NCBI GenBank assembly: GCA_946221495.1
Contig: CAMIFA010000061.1
Span: 1-25,766, forward strand
Length of the DNA: 25,766 nt
DNA from: an uncultured cyanobacterium
Lineage (GTDB): Bacteria; Cyanobacteriota; Cyanobacteriia; Cyanobacteriales; Chroococcidiopsidaceae
Reading direction: 5' to 3'
Positions 14,923 through 23,284 of the stretch are shown piece after piece (within the stretch, counting starts at the first letter, position 1; the number at the start of each line of letters is the position of its first letter). A program made the translations under genes and the position numbers. Below the pieces are notes generated by a model. That model saw only the letters and a program-made list of their open reading frames with translations, was not told where the DNA came from and ran no database searches.

Positions 14923-17298
14923 ATGACAGAAGTTGCAAGCCCTATTTCAACCGGAGGTGCTGGAAGTGATTACGAAAAACGTGTTGGTGCTTACTACCTA
15001 GCAGCACTGTTACTGCAAGCAGTTCCTCGCGGTCAAGAAGCAGGAGTAACGCGAGGAGTACGTTTTCAGCGTCTCTATGAAGGTGAGCCGCTAGATGACC
15101 TCATTATTGTTTCGGAGTTCTCGGCTGGTGAGGCTAAACTTGCCCTCCAGATTAAACGAGATTTAACTTTCGGTAAAACAGATCAGACTTTTGATGAAGT
15201 AATCCAAGCTTGTTGGGAAACTTTCAAGTCTACAAACTTTCATGTTGGTATCGACCGCTTTGGTATTGTAATTGGGCTGTATTCAAAGCATATTGATGAA
15301 TACTATCAAAGCGTTCTTAGTTGGGCGCGTACTAGTACGGATGCAGATGACTTCTTGAAGAGAATTAATCAACCACGTTTGGCTAATCAGACGCAGCGTA
15401 GCTTTGTTCAATTGATTCGCGGCAAATTAGATAGCTACTCAGGCAGTAGTGTAACCGATGATGAAATATGGAACTTTCTACGTTCGATGGTTATTCTGTA
15501 TTTTGATTTTCAGCGAGATGGCTCATGTGACTATACCTATAGTGTTGAGATGGTGAGTCATCTATTAAATGCTGATAAAAAAGCTGAAGCACCGCAGCTT
15601 TTCACTAAACTTGTTGATTTGGCTGCTGAGGTAAATAGAACTGCTGGCAGCTTTAATGCAGATATTTTGAGACAGAGATTGCAGGTTAAATTTTCCTTGC
15701 TCTCTCCCATCGATTGTCGTTCTGACCTTAAGAAGTTACGACAAGAATCAGATTTTGTGCTGAATGACATCCGTGTTGATATTGGCGGTTTAAGTCTTAG
15801 CCGAACCGAGCTAATTGTTAACGCTTTAGAAAAGCTTTCAGAAGCATCATTAATTGAGATAGTCGGTTCATCTGGGGTTGGTAAGTCAGCCGTATTGAAA
15901 ACTCTTGTTGAGTATCAGCGAGGCGAAGGACCAGTCCTAGTTATTTCAGGAGATCGGATCACTGGAGCGGGCTGGAGTAGTTATGGTAGTAGTCTACAAC
16001 TTACGCAGCCACTAAATAAACTGCTCATAGCATTGAGTGGCAGTTCTCGACCTACTATTTTCATTGATGGAATTGAGCGAATTGTTGAGATAGGTAAACG
16101 TGCTGTTGTGAAGGATTTACTTCGCACGTTAGCAGAGGTTCCACTCAGTAAAGATGGTTCTCGGCATTGGACAGTCGTGTTCTCAGCACGGGAAGAAAAT
16201 CTTCAGGAAGTCTACAGATGGTTGAACTGGCAAGCACTAGGAAAGCCAACAAGGTTGCAAGTACCGGAATTAACCGCAGAGGAACTCCAAAGTGTTATCG
16301 AACACAGTCCTCGACTCAAACCACTTTTATCTCTTAATCAGCTTTCGCCGATTCTCAAGAATCCGTTGATGTTGAGATTGCTGGAAGACCCACGTATGCT
16401 TCCAAACTCAGAAGACTTACCACCTGTTGCTACAGAGATTGAAATCAGTAAAGTTTGGTGGGACAGACTGGTTGGTAATGAAGGTTCCGTCTCCGGTCGT
16501 GATAGAAAAAGTTCCCTTTTGAGATTGGGGAGACAAGTTGTTAAATCTCCTGGCAAGCATTTTACTGTTGAAGAAACTGTTCCTCCAAAGCCAATTATTT
16601 CTCTCACGGCAGATCGAATCATTGTACAAGACCCTAATCGGGAAGTGTATCGCTTTAGTCATGATTTGCTTGAAGACTGGGTGATGTATCGCTTGTTAGA
16701 TCAGCGTCGTGAGGACTTATCTGCTTATCTTCTAGAACTAGATGAACCGTTAGGTTTATATAGATCTGTTCAATTGCTGGGGTTAGCTTTGCTAGAAAAC
16801 TCTGAGACAGCAGATTCTTGGATACAACTGATACAGCAAGTTGAGCAAGCTTCGGAACTTTCTTCTAGATGGCGGCAAGCATTACTGACTGCGCCTCTAG
16901 TATCTCCACGTTCCAGCGAATTGCTTGATAAAGCTGAACCTCTGCTCATAGCTGATAATGCACGGCGGCTTATCGAGTTGCTTGTTGCGGTACGAACATT
17001 GGAAGTCATGCCGAACTTTTCACTAATGTCTTTATTTCCAGAAAAAGCGCTAAAGTTTAGCGACCGCTTAATGCCGCTTCTAATGAGCGATCCAATCCCA
17101 AGATGGTCAGTGTGGCAACCTTTCATGGGTTGGTTGCTAAAACGCCTCAATGATTTACCTACTAATATTCGTCCAGAAGCTGTCAAGCTAATGGAGATTT
17201 GGCAAGTCAAGTCACCAAGAGGCTCAATTTATCGAAAGCAAATTGGTGAAATAGCGATCGCATGGCTTAAGGAAGCGGAAGCGAGGAGAGGTTGGTAA
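14923..17298 (+). CDS. PD-(D/E)xK nuclease-STAND NTPase, Avs-like defence protein
   Basis: A 791-residue protein with two recognisable parts. The N-terminal nuclease-like domain (about 1-200) resembles the Cap4/DUF4297 or Mrr type: GGAGSDYEKRVGAYYLAALL with E18, then LDDLIIV with D58/D59 and LQIKR with Q76-x-K78, the spacing of a PD-(D/E)xK site that cuts DNA. The STAND NTPase follows: Walker A GSSGVGKS (315-322), Walker B TIFIDGIERI (D382), and a sensor-like VVFSARE (418-424). A winged-helix part includes LKNPLMLRLLEDP and the YRFSHDLLEDWVMYRLL motif seen in large bacterial STAND proteins. In Avs systems, C-terminal repeats recognise phage terminase or portal and trigger tetramerisation and nuclease action. 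Here the protein stops soon after the NTPase; the missing part seems to be the next gene. Target and activity are inferred. Confidence 0.85.
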   Translation: MTEVASPISTGGAGSDYEKRVGAYYLAALLLQAVPRGQEAGVTRGVRFQRLYEGEPLDDLIIVSEFSAGEAKLALQIKRDLTFGKTDQTFDEVIQACWETFKSTNFHVGIDRFGIVIGLYSKHIDEYYQSVLSWARTSTDADDFLKRINQPRLANQTQRSFVQLIRGKLDSYSGSSVTDDEIWNFLRSMVILYFDFQRDGSCDYTYSVEMVSHLLNADKKAEAPQLFTKLVDLAAEVNRTAGSFNADILRQRLQVKFSLLSPIDCRSDLKKLRQESDFVLNDIRVDIGGLSLSRTELIVNALEKLSEASLIEIVGSSGVGKSAVLKTLVEYQRGEGPVLVISGDRITGAGWSSYGSSLQLTQPLNKLLIALSGSSRPTIFIDGIERIVEIGKRAVVKDLLRTLAEVPLSKDGSRHWTVVFSAREENLQEVYRWLNWQALGKPTRLQVPELTAEELQSVIEHSPRLKPLLSLNQLSPILKNPLMLRLLEDPRMLPNSEDLPPVATEIEISKVWWDRLVGNEGSVSGRDRKSSLLRLGRQVVKSPGKHFTVEETVPPKPIISLTADRIIVQDPNREVYRFSHDLLEDWVMYRLLDQRREDLSAYLLELDEPLGLYRSVQLLGLALLENSETADSWIQLIQQVEQASELSSRWRQALLTAPLVSPRSSELLDKAEPLLIADNARRLIELLVAVRTLEVMPNFSLMSLFPEKALKFSDRLMPLLMSDPIPRWSVWQPFMGWLLKRLNDLPTNIRPEAVKLMEIWQVKSPRGSIYRKQIGEIAIAWLKEAEARRGW

Positions 17299-20072
17299 TG
17301 CCAAGATATGACGAATACGAGAACTGTTTACACAGAATTGTGCTGCACTCAGCAGATGTTCTGCCAGAAAAAGTTGGAATTTACCTTAGTGAACTTGCTA
17401 AGTCTAGGAATTACGACCTTAAAAAGGATGTAATTTCTAAAATTCAAGACTTCAAGCTTCTTGCTGATTCAATTCCAAGAGAATTTGTTGATTTTGTAAT
17501 CAGTGTGCTTATCAAAAAGTCAACCAATCCAGAAAATCACCCTAGTATACCTAGAAGAATAACTAGCTCACTAGAAGATAGAAACTTTGGTATAAACGAT
17601 AATTTGAGTTTCATCCCGCCTGCACCTGTTCAAGGACCATTTTTATATCTATTGCTTAAGAATGAGGATGAAGGACTGCGCTTAGTCCATGCTCTTGCCA
17701 ATGCTGCATCTGGGAAATGGCGTGAGTATAAACAGCGAAGAGAATTTGATCGACCCGCATTGACTCCTCTACCAGTCACTATTAACTTACCCTCTGGTCT
17801 TCGTGAATTCTGGGGTGACACTCAAGTTTATTGCTGGTTTCGAGGAACAACTGTTGGTTCATATCCAGTGATTTCTGCCTTGATGGCATTAGAGGAGTGG
17901 GTAGAGAGACAGATTGAAGCAGGTAGAGATGTTGAAGCCCTTTTTGAAAAAGTATTGAGCGGGAGCAATTCTGTTGCTGTGCTAGGTATTTGCTTAAGTA
18001 TGGCACTTGCTTATCCCGAAAAGTGTCTAAAAGTAGCGTTACCAATCGCTAGTTCTCCCGATATTTGGGAAATGGATCTAAGTCGTCTAGCTTATGACAG
18101 CACCAATTCATGGGAAAACCTTAAGGAATGGGAATGGGATGAGAGCAAGAAGTTGTATTATTCAGTTCTTGAAGAGCGAAATAAAAGACCGCAGCGTTCC
18201 TGCGAGATTAGAGGTTTAGCAATGTATTACGTTTTGTCGAGTGATGACTCTTTAAGAGTTCCATTCGAGCAAGCAGTTGAGAAATTTACAGAAAACCTTC
18301 CCTTTCGTTATCAAGAAGAAAAATCAGATCCAAACGCTGTGGTTGCTCTCCGAGAAAAGATGGAGAACTATCAAGTATTTGGGAGGAGAGAAAATTATCG
18401 ACAACAGCAAGTGGGTGAGCATTGTCACATCCGAGTGGAGCGTCCCGAAGAAATTAGAAAACGCAATGAGGAGCTTATTGCCCCTGACGTTGAATGGCAA
18501 CGTTGGCTTGGCGTATACCTATGGGTAGAACAAACCATTAAAGATGGTAGACCACAAGAGCGGATGACTTTAGAAGACGCTGTTTCAGCAGCCAAGGAAT
18601 TACAGACATCCGAAGACTTTTCTGACACGAATAAGGAAGATATTCGTAGTGTTACTCGGCTTCAGGCAATAGCTGGTGTTGCAGCAGCTATTCTCGTTGC
18701 AGATTTTGAGTGGGCAAGAACACAGAATCATTTGGAATGGAGCCGTGCTATTTTGCTTGCGGCTGCTCCTATGGCTGAGGCATCCATGTATGCTATGTCA
18801 CCATCTAGTGTAAAAGTTTATGCTGGACGTGGCTTAACCTTATTAGCTGCACATGATGCAGCGGATATTGAAGTACGACAGCAGATTCTCCATCTAATCA
18901 CTGGCTCACTGAGGCGGTCCTCCCATGCTGGAGAAGTAGTTAAAGCAGTGTTTAGTGGTCTACAAGGCGCATGGAATATCGATCCCGTATTATGTTGGAA
19001 TGCCCTGAGCCTCTGTCTCTTATTATCAGTGATTCCTAGGAAACTCTACTACGGAACTCGTGTTGGGGAATTTGGAACCAGTTTTGAGGAGCTAGAAATT
19101 TGGGAAGACAGTGTTATTCAGAATCACTTTGACTATTTAGCAAAGGACGAAATTCCAGAGCTTCCTAGAATCCCTACAGCAAGAAATATTGTTTTTGTTC
19201 ACGAGCAGGCTAAGTATGGACTTTATGCTTTGCCACTCACAGAACTGTGTCGAGACTCTGACACGAAAGACAATTTGCTCCAGCTTTGCGACGATTTAGT
19301 AGCTCGAACAATTGCAGACAACTTGCCAGTGGAGGGTAAACCATATTCACAGTCTCATAAGCCCTATATGTGGAATTCTTTCATCTTTAACTGGGTAGCG
19401 TGCTTATCAAAATCACTCGGCATTAAGGAAATTCGCCAGCACATTTTAATACCGCTTCGAGATAACTGGTCACAGATTCCAGAATTAACTGCTGCTCTCC
19501 TAGACGGATATATCAGCCATCAGATTGCTTACGTCGAGGGACCAACTACACAAGCTTTAGAAACTTGGAAAGAAATTTGCAACTGGGTACTGGATAGTCC
19601 AGAAATTGCTAAAAAAGCCAGTTATGACTACCTTGATCGTAATATTGGAGAAGTTTTACAACTGATCGTCTTTACCCAGCATGGTAGTTCCCGCATTAAG
19701 GATGACTGGCAACACGCCCACCTTTTTATTGATATTTTTGACAAATGGGTTAGCATAGCTGGGCATAATCTTTACGCCTATAGCCATCTTCTAACAATGC
19801 TTAATGGTATTGGCTGGCAGTTTGCACCGGAGCCGACACTTGAATGGTTGAATCGATGTACGATTAACGCTGTCTATGACCTTTGGAATGAAGAGCGTGA
19901 GAATGGAAGAAGGACAGCCGAATTATTAAACCGTATTTGGAACAGCTTTGAGCGGCAGATTCGTAGTGATAGTGTGCTTTTACGGTGGTATTCTAATTTG
20001 GTGTACCGATTGGTGGAAGCTGGTATTCCCCTTGCGAGTGTGCTTCGACAGAAGCTAGAGGGGCGGGGATAG
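17298..20072 (+). CDS. Large helical partner of the STAND nuclease (putative sensor subunit)
   Basis: A 924-residue cytoplasmic protein, almost wholly alpha-helical, with no nucleotide-binding motif. Segments such as GLREFWGDTQVYCWFRGTTV, YPVISALMALEEWVERQIEA and SVAVLGICLSMALAYP resemble the C-terminal helical scaffold found after the NTPase in single-chain STAND defence proteins. The ATG overlaps the upstream stop as TAATG (17296-17300), and GAGGAGAGG at 17283-17291 is an excellent Shine-Dalgarno six bases ahead. The two proteins are therefore probably made in fixed ratio and form one complex. A TTG two codons earlier is less likely. It converges with the DUF3368 gene, leaving seven bases. 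A split gene by mutation is less likely given the ribosome binding site. Sensing of a phage protein is inference. Confidence 0.85.
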   Translation: MPRYDEYENCLHRIVLHSADVLPEKVGIYLSELAKSRNYDLKKDVISKIQDFKLLADSIPREFVDFVISVLIKKSTNPENHPSIPRRITSSLEDRNFGINDNLSFIPPAPVQGPFLYLLLKNEDEGLRLVHALANAASGKWREYKQRREFDRPALTPLPVTINLPSGLREFWGDTQVYCWFRGTTVGSYPVISALMALEEWVERQIEAGRDVEALFEKVLSGSNSVAVLGICLSMALAYPEKCLKVALPIASSPDIWEMDLSRLAYDSTNSWENLKEWEWDESKKLYYSVLEERNKRPQRSCEIRGLAMYYVLSSDDSLRVPFEQAVEKFTENLPFRYQEEKSDPNAVVALREKMENYQVFGRRENYRQQQVGEHCHIRVERPEEIRKRNEELIAPDVEWQRWLGVYLWVEQTIKDGRPQERMTLEDAVSAAKELQTSEDFSDTNKEDIRSVTRLQAIAGVAAAILVADFEWARTQNHLEWSRAILLAAAPMAEASMYAMSPSSVKVYAGRGLTLLAAHDAADIEVRQQILHLITGSLRRSSHAGEVVKAVFSGLQGAWNIDPVLCWNALSLCLLLSVIPRKLYYGTRVGEFGTSFEELEIWEDSVIQNHFDYLAKDEIPELPRIPTARNIVFVHEQAKYGLYALPLTELCRDSDTKDNLLQLCDDLVARTIADNLPVEGKPYSQSHKPYMWNSFIFNWVACLSKSLGIKEIRQHILIPLRDNWSQIPELTAALLDGYISHQIAYVEGPTTQALETWKEICNWVLDSPEIAKKASYDYLDRNIGEVLQLIVFTQHGSSRIKDDWQHAHLFIDIFDKWVSIAGHNLYAYSHLLTMLNGIGWQFAPEPTLEWLNRCTINAVYDLWNEERENGRRTAELLNRIWNSFERQIRSDSVLLRWYSNLVYRLVEAGIPLASVLRQKLEGRG

Positions 20073-20079
20073 GTGCGCC

Positions 20080-20568
20080 TTATTCCCCCACTAATGCCAG
20101 AGCTTGATTCATCACGCGGTCAGACAGATACATACCAGAGTCGCGCAGTTGCTCCAAAATGGGTCGTGCGGCTGGAATTGTGCCGCGTTGTTTGGCTGTA
20201 AGAACTAGACCAAGCGTTCCCCGTACTGGGATACCCAAAGCCACAGCACAGCGACGGGCTGCTAAATCGTCCACGATAACTTCAGTGTTTGGATGTACAT
20301 AGCCCCACGTCAGGACAGCAGATTCACCTGGTCCTAAATCCCAAGATTGGATTAACTCTGGCACTGGCGGGGTTTCAACGACAACGAGCCAGTTGGTTTG
20401 AGCGATCGCCTGAGATGTCACGTCTCTGACCCCATATTGCTGGATCTCAATTGCCACAGCAGCAGGTACGACAATTTCTTGACTTACTAACAAGTCGAGT
20501 AAGCCTACCCTAGTTAATAAAATCATAAGAGCGCTCGTACCTGCTCCTGGCTCCCAAACATCCTTCAA
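20080..20568 (-). CDS. DUF3368 PIN-like protein, first catalytic Asp missing
   Basis: A 162-residue protein of the DUF3368 group of PIN-fold putative toxins (RNases). It has TSALMILLTRVGLLDLL at the N-terminus, then EIVVPAAVAIEI, the acidic GPGESAVL, IVDDLAARRCAVALGIPV, GTLGLVLTAKQRGTIPAARP and a closing YLSDRVMNQAL, covering the family end to end. The usual first Asp (D-T/A-S-P-L) is Gly here (GAGTSAL, codon GGT), so the metal site may be broken. The TTG start and odd leading residues (KDVWEPG) suggest a damaged or rebuilt 5' end. No UPF0175-type antitoxin partner is adjacent. It could be a decayed toxin-antitoxin relic. Confidence 0.82.
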   Translation of the reverse strand: MKDVWEPGAGTSALMILLTRVGLLDLLVSQEIVVPAAVAIEIQQYGVRDVTSQAIAQTNWLVVVETPPVPELIQSWDLGPGESAVLTWGYVHPNTEVIVDDLAARRCAVALGIPVRGTLGLVLTAKQRGTIPAARPILEQLRDSGMYLSDRVMNQALALVGE

Positions 20569-20611
20569 AGTGTATACTTATGCCCTTCCGTAATTACCAC
20601 ACCAAAAATTC

Positions 20612-20643
20612 AACTACTTAAAAGTCTAACTTTTCAAGTAGTT
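20612..20643 (-). terminator. Hairpin terminator after the partition genes
   Basis: AACTACTT-AAAAGT pairs with ACTTTT-C-AAGTAGTT, a 14-bp stem with one bulged base. On the minus strand it is followed by GAATTTTTGG, a short T-run, seven bases after the ribbon-helix-helix gene ends. A TTTTT also follows on the plus strand, so it may work both ways. Confidence 0.6.
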
Positions 20644-20649
20644 AAGTTT

Positions 20650-20940
20650 TTAAGTACGCATTTTTAGCCAATGCTCTAGCAGCTCCTGAATTAATTCACT
20701 AAACTCCCGCTCTTCGCCCTCAGACAGCAGTGCAATCTTAGCAGCTCGATGGGTGTCCTTGCGAATGTAGGCTGTTACCTGCTCGTAGTCGGGATGCGAT
20801 CGCTTCCCTTTAGGTCTTCCCCGTTTAGAGGGCTGCTTCGGTTCAGCAACTAACTGTGGTGTGTTTACTTCTAGTTCCTGTTTTTCCGGCTCCGGCTCTT
20901 TGCCCTTTGCTGCATCTAAAAGACTTTTGAATTTACTCAC
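20650..20940 (-). CDS. Ribbon-helix-helix partner of ParA
   Basis: A 96-residue protein. An N-terminal linker (VSKFKSLLDAAKGKEPEPEKQE) and basic hinge (KRGRPKGKRSHPDY) precede a C-terminal ribbon-helix-helix domain (about 50-96): strand QVTAYIRKDTHRAAKIAL, then EREFSELIQELLEHWL. Such small DNA-binding proteins act as the ParB-type centromere-binding partner of short ParA ATPases on plasmids. The GTG start at 20940 overlaps the ParA stop as GTGA, with AGGAG eight bases upstream. A longer frame starting TTG at 20979 is less likely, because it would overlap ParA much further. Its probable binding sites are the GTACGC repeats around the operon. Confidence 0.78.
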   Translation of the reverse strand: MSKFKSLLDAAKGKEPEPEKQELEVNTPQLVAEPKQPSKRGRPKGKRSHPDYEQVTAYIRKDTHRAAKIALLSEGEEREFSELIQELLEHWLKMRT

Positions 20941-21530
20941 TTCATTATCTCCTGCCCGATGTGTTGGTAATCGCGCCAAGCGCTCCGTGCGCGTGGATCT
21001 GAAACCGCGTTGACTGGGACACCAGCAAGCGCGGCTTTTTGAAAAGCTACTCCTTCGCGGACACCCCCTCTAAATAGCGGTAATCCAGCATCGCTCAACA
21101 TCTCTCTTGCTTCCTCTCCATCCCGCCGAGGCTTGGCAGGAATGCGGGTGATCAGAATGCGGTATTTCTCAGCCCCTAGTGACTTGAGAGCATCTACGGT
21201 CTGCATCAGGGCATCAAGCGATAGGGCATCAGGAGTAGTGGGCAGTACCAGCAGATCGCACCCCTCAGCTAGTGCTTCTAAGTCTTCCTGAAGAGGTCGT
21301 GCTTGGGTGTCGATGACAATGTGTTGATATTTTGGAGCGTGTAAGACTGCCTGTCGCTCATCAATTACTTTGAACGGTAGATTCCCGCGTTTCGCCCAGC
21401 CCGTTGCCGAGCGATTTGGATCGCCGTCAATCAGGAGCGTTTCGGCTTTGGGTTGTAAATAGGCGGCTAAGTGAACTGCGGTTGTAGTTTTGCCAACGCC
21501 ACCTTTGAACGATGCAACAGTGATAATCAT
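20937..21530 (-). CDS. ParA-family partition ATPase
   Basis: A 197-residue ATPase of the MinD/ParA superfamily with the deviant Walker A KGGVGKTT (residues 9-16), LLIDGDPNRSA (D35, D37) as switch region and IVIDTQA (D74) as Walker B. No N-terminal helix-turn-helix is present, so this is the small ParA (type Ib, ParF-like) that positions plasmids or other cargo along the nucleoid. It is translationally coupled to the following ribbon-helix-helix gene (GTGA overlap). The A+T-rich repeat region lies directly upstream, as expected for an autoregulated partition operon with its centromere. On a chromosome it would mark an integrated plasmid or element. Confidence 0.93.
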   Translation of the reverse strand: MIITVASFKGGVGKTTTAVHLAAYLQPKAETLLIDGDPNRSATGWAKRGNLPFKVIDERQAVLHAPKYQHIVIDTQARPLQEDLEALAEGCDLLVLPTTPDALSLDALMQTVDALKSLGAEKYRILITRIPAKPRRDGEEAREMLSDAGLPLFRGGVREGVAFQKAALAGVPVNAVSDPRARSAWRDYQHIGQEIMK

Positions 21531-21540
21531 ATTGGTGGTC

Positions 21541-21849
21541 TTAATCTTAAGTTTTTACAATGCCAAAAACTTGAATTATCAGGTATTTGAACTTTTGGGT
21601 ACGTAAATTTCTAAAAGTATAATGGTTGCAAGCAACATCTTTGAGTTCTTAAACTATTAAAATTTTGAATCTTTAAGTTGCTGAATTTTTGAGTACGCGA
21701 AAAATTAAAATCTTGATAATCTGCCAATAATCTACAGCCACTAGGAGTAAATAGCTACTTGCAGGTCTAAAAGTTTAAAACGCCAAACTGTTGAAAACTT
21801 GACTACTTGAATACGCAAAAAGTTAAATACCTGAAAAACTAAAAATACT
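21541..21849. repeat. A+T-rich repeat region, possible centromere (parS/parC) and promoters
   Basis: About 310 bases between divergent ParA and YhcG genes. The core RR(G/A)TACG(C/T) occurs at 21598, 21692 and 21810, each preceded by T/TTGA-rich and followed by A-rich sequence. Further copies are outside at 20653 and 22997. Some copies share a longer frame with TGCCA-A-x-TTGAA upstream (e.g. about 21561 and 21782). Runs of A and T at short spacing suggest bent DNA. This fits a ribbon-helix-helix binding array. Confidence 0.5.
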
Positions 21850-22899
21850 ATGGTAAATGACCGGGTTTCAATAGCTGAGGGTTACGATGACTTCCTCCGC
21901 GATTTAAAAGAACGTATCCGCAGCGCCCAAGTACGGGCGGTACTCGCGGTTAACCGCGAGTTGGTGTTACTTTACTGGCAGATTGGGCGGGACATCCTAA
22001 CCAGGCAACAGCAGCAAGGTTGGGGAGCCAAGGTAATCGACCGTTTAGCGACTGACCTGCGCTCTTCGTTTCCAGAGATGAAGGGATTCTCGCCGCGCAA
22101 CCTCAAGTATATGAGAGCATTTGCCGAGGCGTACTCTGACGAGCAATTTGTGCAACAGGTTGTTGCACGAATTCCTTGGGGGCATAATGTCCGACTCCTA
22201 GATGCCGTTAAAGACCCAACAGAACGCTTGTGGTACGTACAGCAAACAATCCAGCAAGGCTGGAGTCGCAACATCCTAGTGCACCAGATCGAGAGCGGAC
22301 TGTACCACCGACAGGGAAAAGCTATCACCAATTTCAAGCAAACTCTGCCTAAACCGCAATCGGAACTGGCTCAGGAGTTGTTGAAAGACCCCTACACTTT
22401 TGACTTTTTGAGTTTGGGAGAAGATGCACTAGAACGCGACCTGGAGCGTGGCTTAATAGATCATATCCGTGATTTTTTGCTGGAGCTAGGAGTAGGCTTT
22501 GCCTTTGTAGGTAGCCAGTACCATCTTGAGGTTGGAGGACAAGACTTTTACCTCGATTTGCTGTTCTATCATCTACGCTTGCGCTGCTATGTGGTCGTTG
22601 ATTTGAAGATGTCAGATTTCCAGCCAGAGTTTTCGGGCAAGATGAACTTTTATCTTTCAGCCGCCGACGACTTGCTACGTCACCCGGACGACCAGCCCAG
22701 CATTGGGATAATTTTGTGTAAAAGCAAAAATCAGGCAATCGCGGAGTATGCTTTGCGCGATCTCAATAAACCGATTGGCGTTTCTGCTTACCAACTTCAA
22801 AGTGCATTGCCTGAACAATTGAAAAACAGTTTGCCAACAATTGAAGAATTGGAAGATGTGTTAGAGATGGTTTCTGTGACAACTACCGATGAAGAATGA
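21850..22899 (+). CDS. YhcG/DUF1016-family PDDEXK nuclease protein
   Basis: A 349-residue protein covering both parts of the family. The N-terminal DUF1016 domain (about 10-165) has VNRELVLLYWQIGRDIL, GWGAKVIDRLATDLRSSFP, GFSPRNLKYMRAFAEAY and IPWGHNVRLLDAVKD. The C-terminal PDDEXK domain (about 190-330) has FAFVGSQYHLEVGGQDFYLD, LLFYHLRLRCYVVVDLK with the D-x(n)-D-L-K nuclease signature, FSGKMNFYLSAADD and SIGIILCKSKN. Length is normal and no catalytic residue looks lost. The exact function is unsettled; these genes often sit in defence islands and mobile elements and can accompany restriction-modification systems. It is transcribed away from ParA, with the repeat region between them and a further repeat copy after its stop codon. 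The start at ATG 21850 has no clear ribosome binding site. Confidence 0.92.
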   Translation: MVNDRVSIAEGYDDFLRDLKERIRSAQVRAVLAVNRELVLLYWQIGRDILTRQQQQGWGAKVIDRLATDLRSSFPEMKGFSPRNLKYMRAFAEAYSDEQFVQQVVARIPWGHNVRLLDAVKDPTERLWYVQQTIQQGWSRNILVHQIESGLYHRQGKAITNFKQTLPKPQSELAQELLKDPYTFDFLSLGEDALERDLERGLIDHIRDFLLELGVGFAFVGSQYHLEVGGQDFYLDLLFYHLRLRCYVVVDLKMSDFQPEFSGKMNFYLSAADDLLRHPDDQPSIGIILCKSKNQAIAEYALRDLNKPIGVSAYQLQSALPEQLKNSLPTIEELEDVLEMVSVTTTDEE

Positions 22900-23284
22900 A
22901 TCGTACAAAGAAATACTAACAGAGAAGCTATTTGTAGTTTTTATTTTGAACTTTTAGAGTGCCAGAACATTGAAATTGTGAGTTTTTGGAGTGTTGAGTA
23001 CGCAAAACTTTATAAATATCTGATTAGCGTTTCATCTCTTACGTTGTAGATGAGTTAGCCTTTGCAACAATATGTCTAACTGACTTACAGTGCGGCTACA
23101 GATACCAAAGTGCGATTGACTAAACGCAAGCGAGCTGGACTTGTACGCCGCACAATAGCGATGGTGCAAAAATACGGTAGTTGAGCGCTTAACATCTTGG
23201 TACAAGGTATCTACTTGGAAAGAAGTTAAGAGCTGGCTAGTATAGAGAATGCAGTTGATCAGCATCCTCTGTATGGTTTGTAAG
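22900..23284. other. Gene-free stretch after the YhcG gene
   Basis: About 385 bases. The first 110 contain another copy of the A+T-rich repeat (TGCCAGAACATTGAAA, then TTGAGTACGCAAAAC at 22995-23009). The rest has short frames on both strands that look like noise or decayed coding sequence. Nothing else is recognised. Confidence 0.45.
22995..23009 (+). repeat. Outlying copy of the GTACGC repeat
   Basis: TTGAGTACGCAAAAC matches the copies at 21691 and 20653 in the core. It is preceded by a TGCCA-x-AAC-x-TTGAA block that also precedes the copy at 21598 at nearly the same distance. Confidence 0.5.

Noticed and set aside
17290..17300. Frameshift splitting one STAND gene
   Set aside because: The second gene has its own strong Shine-Dalgarno and an exact TAATG junction, which favours a designed two-gene operon, though relatives should be checked.
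23032..23265. Minus-strand frame of 77 codons after the YhcG gene
   Set aside because: No family resemblance and irregular composition; the opposite strand also has a short open stretch, so neither is convincing.
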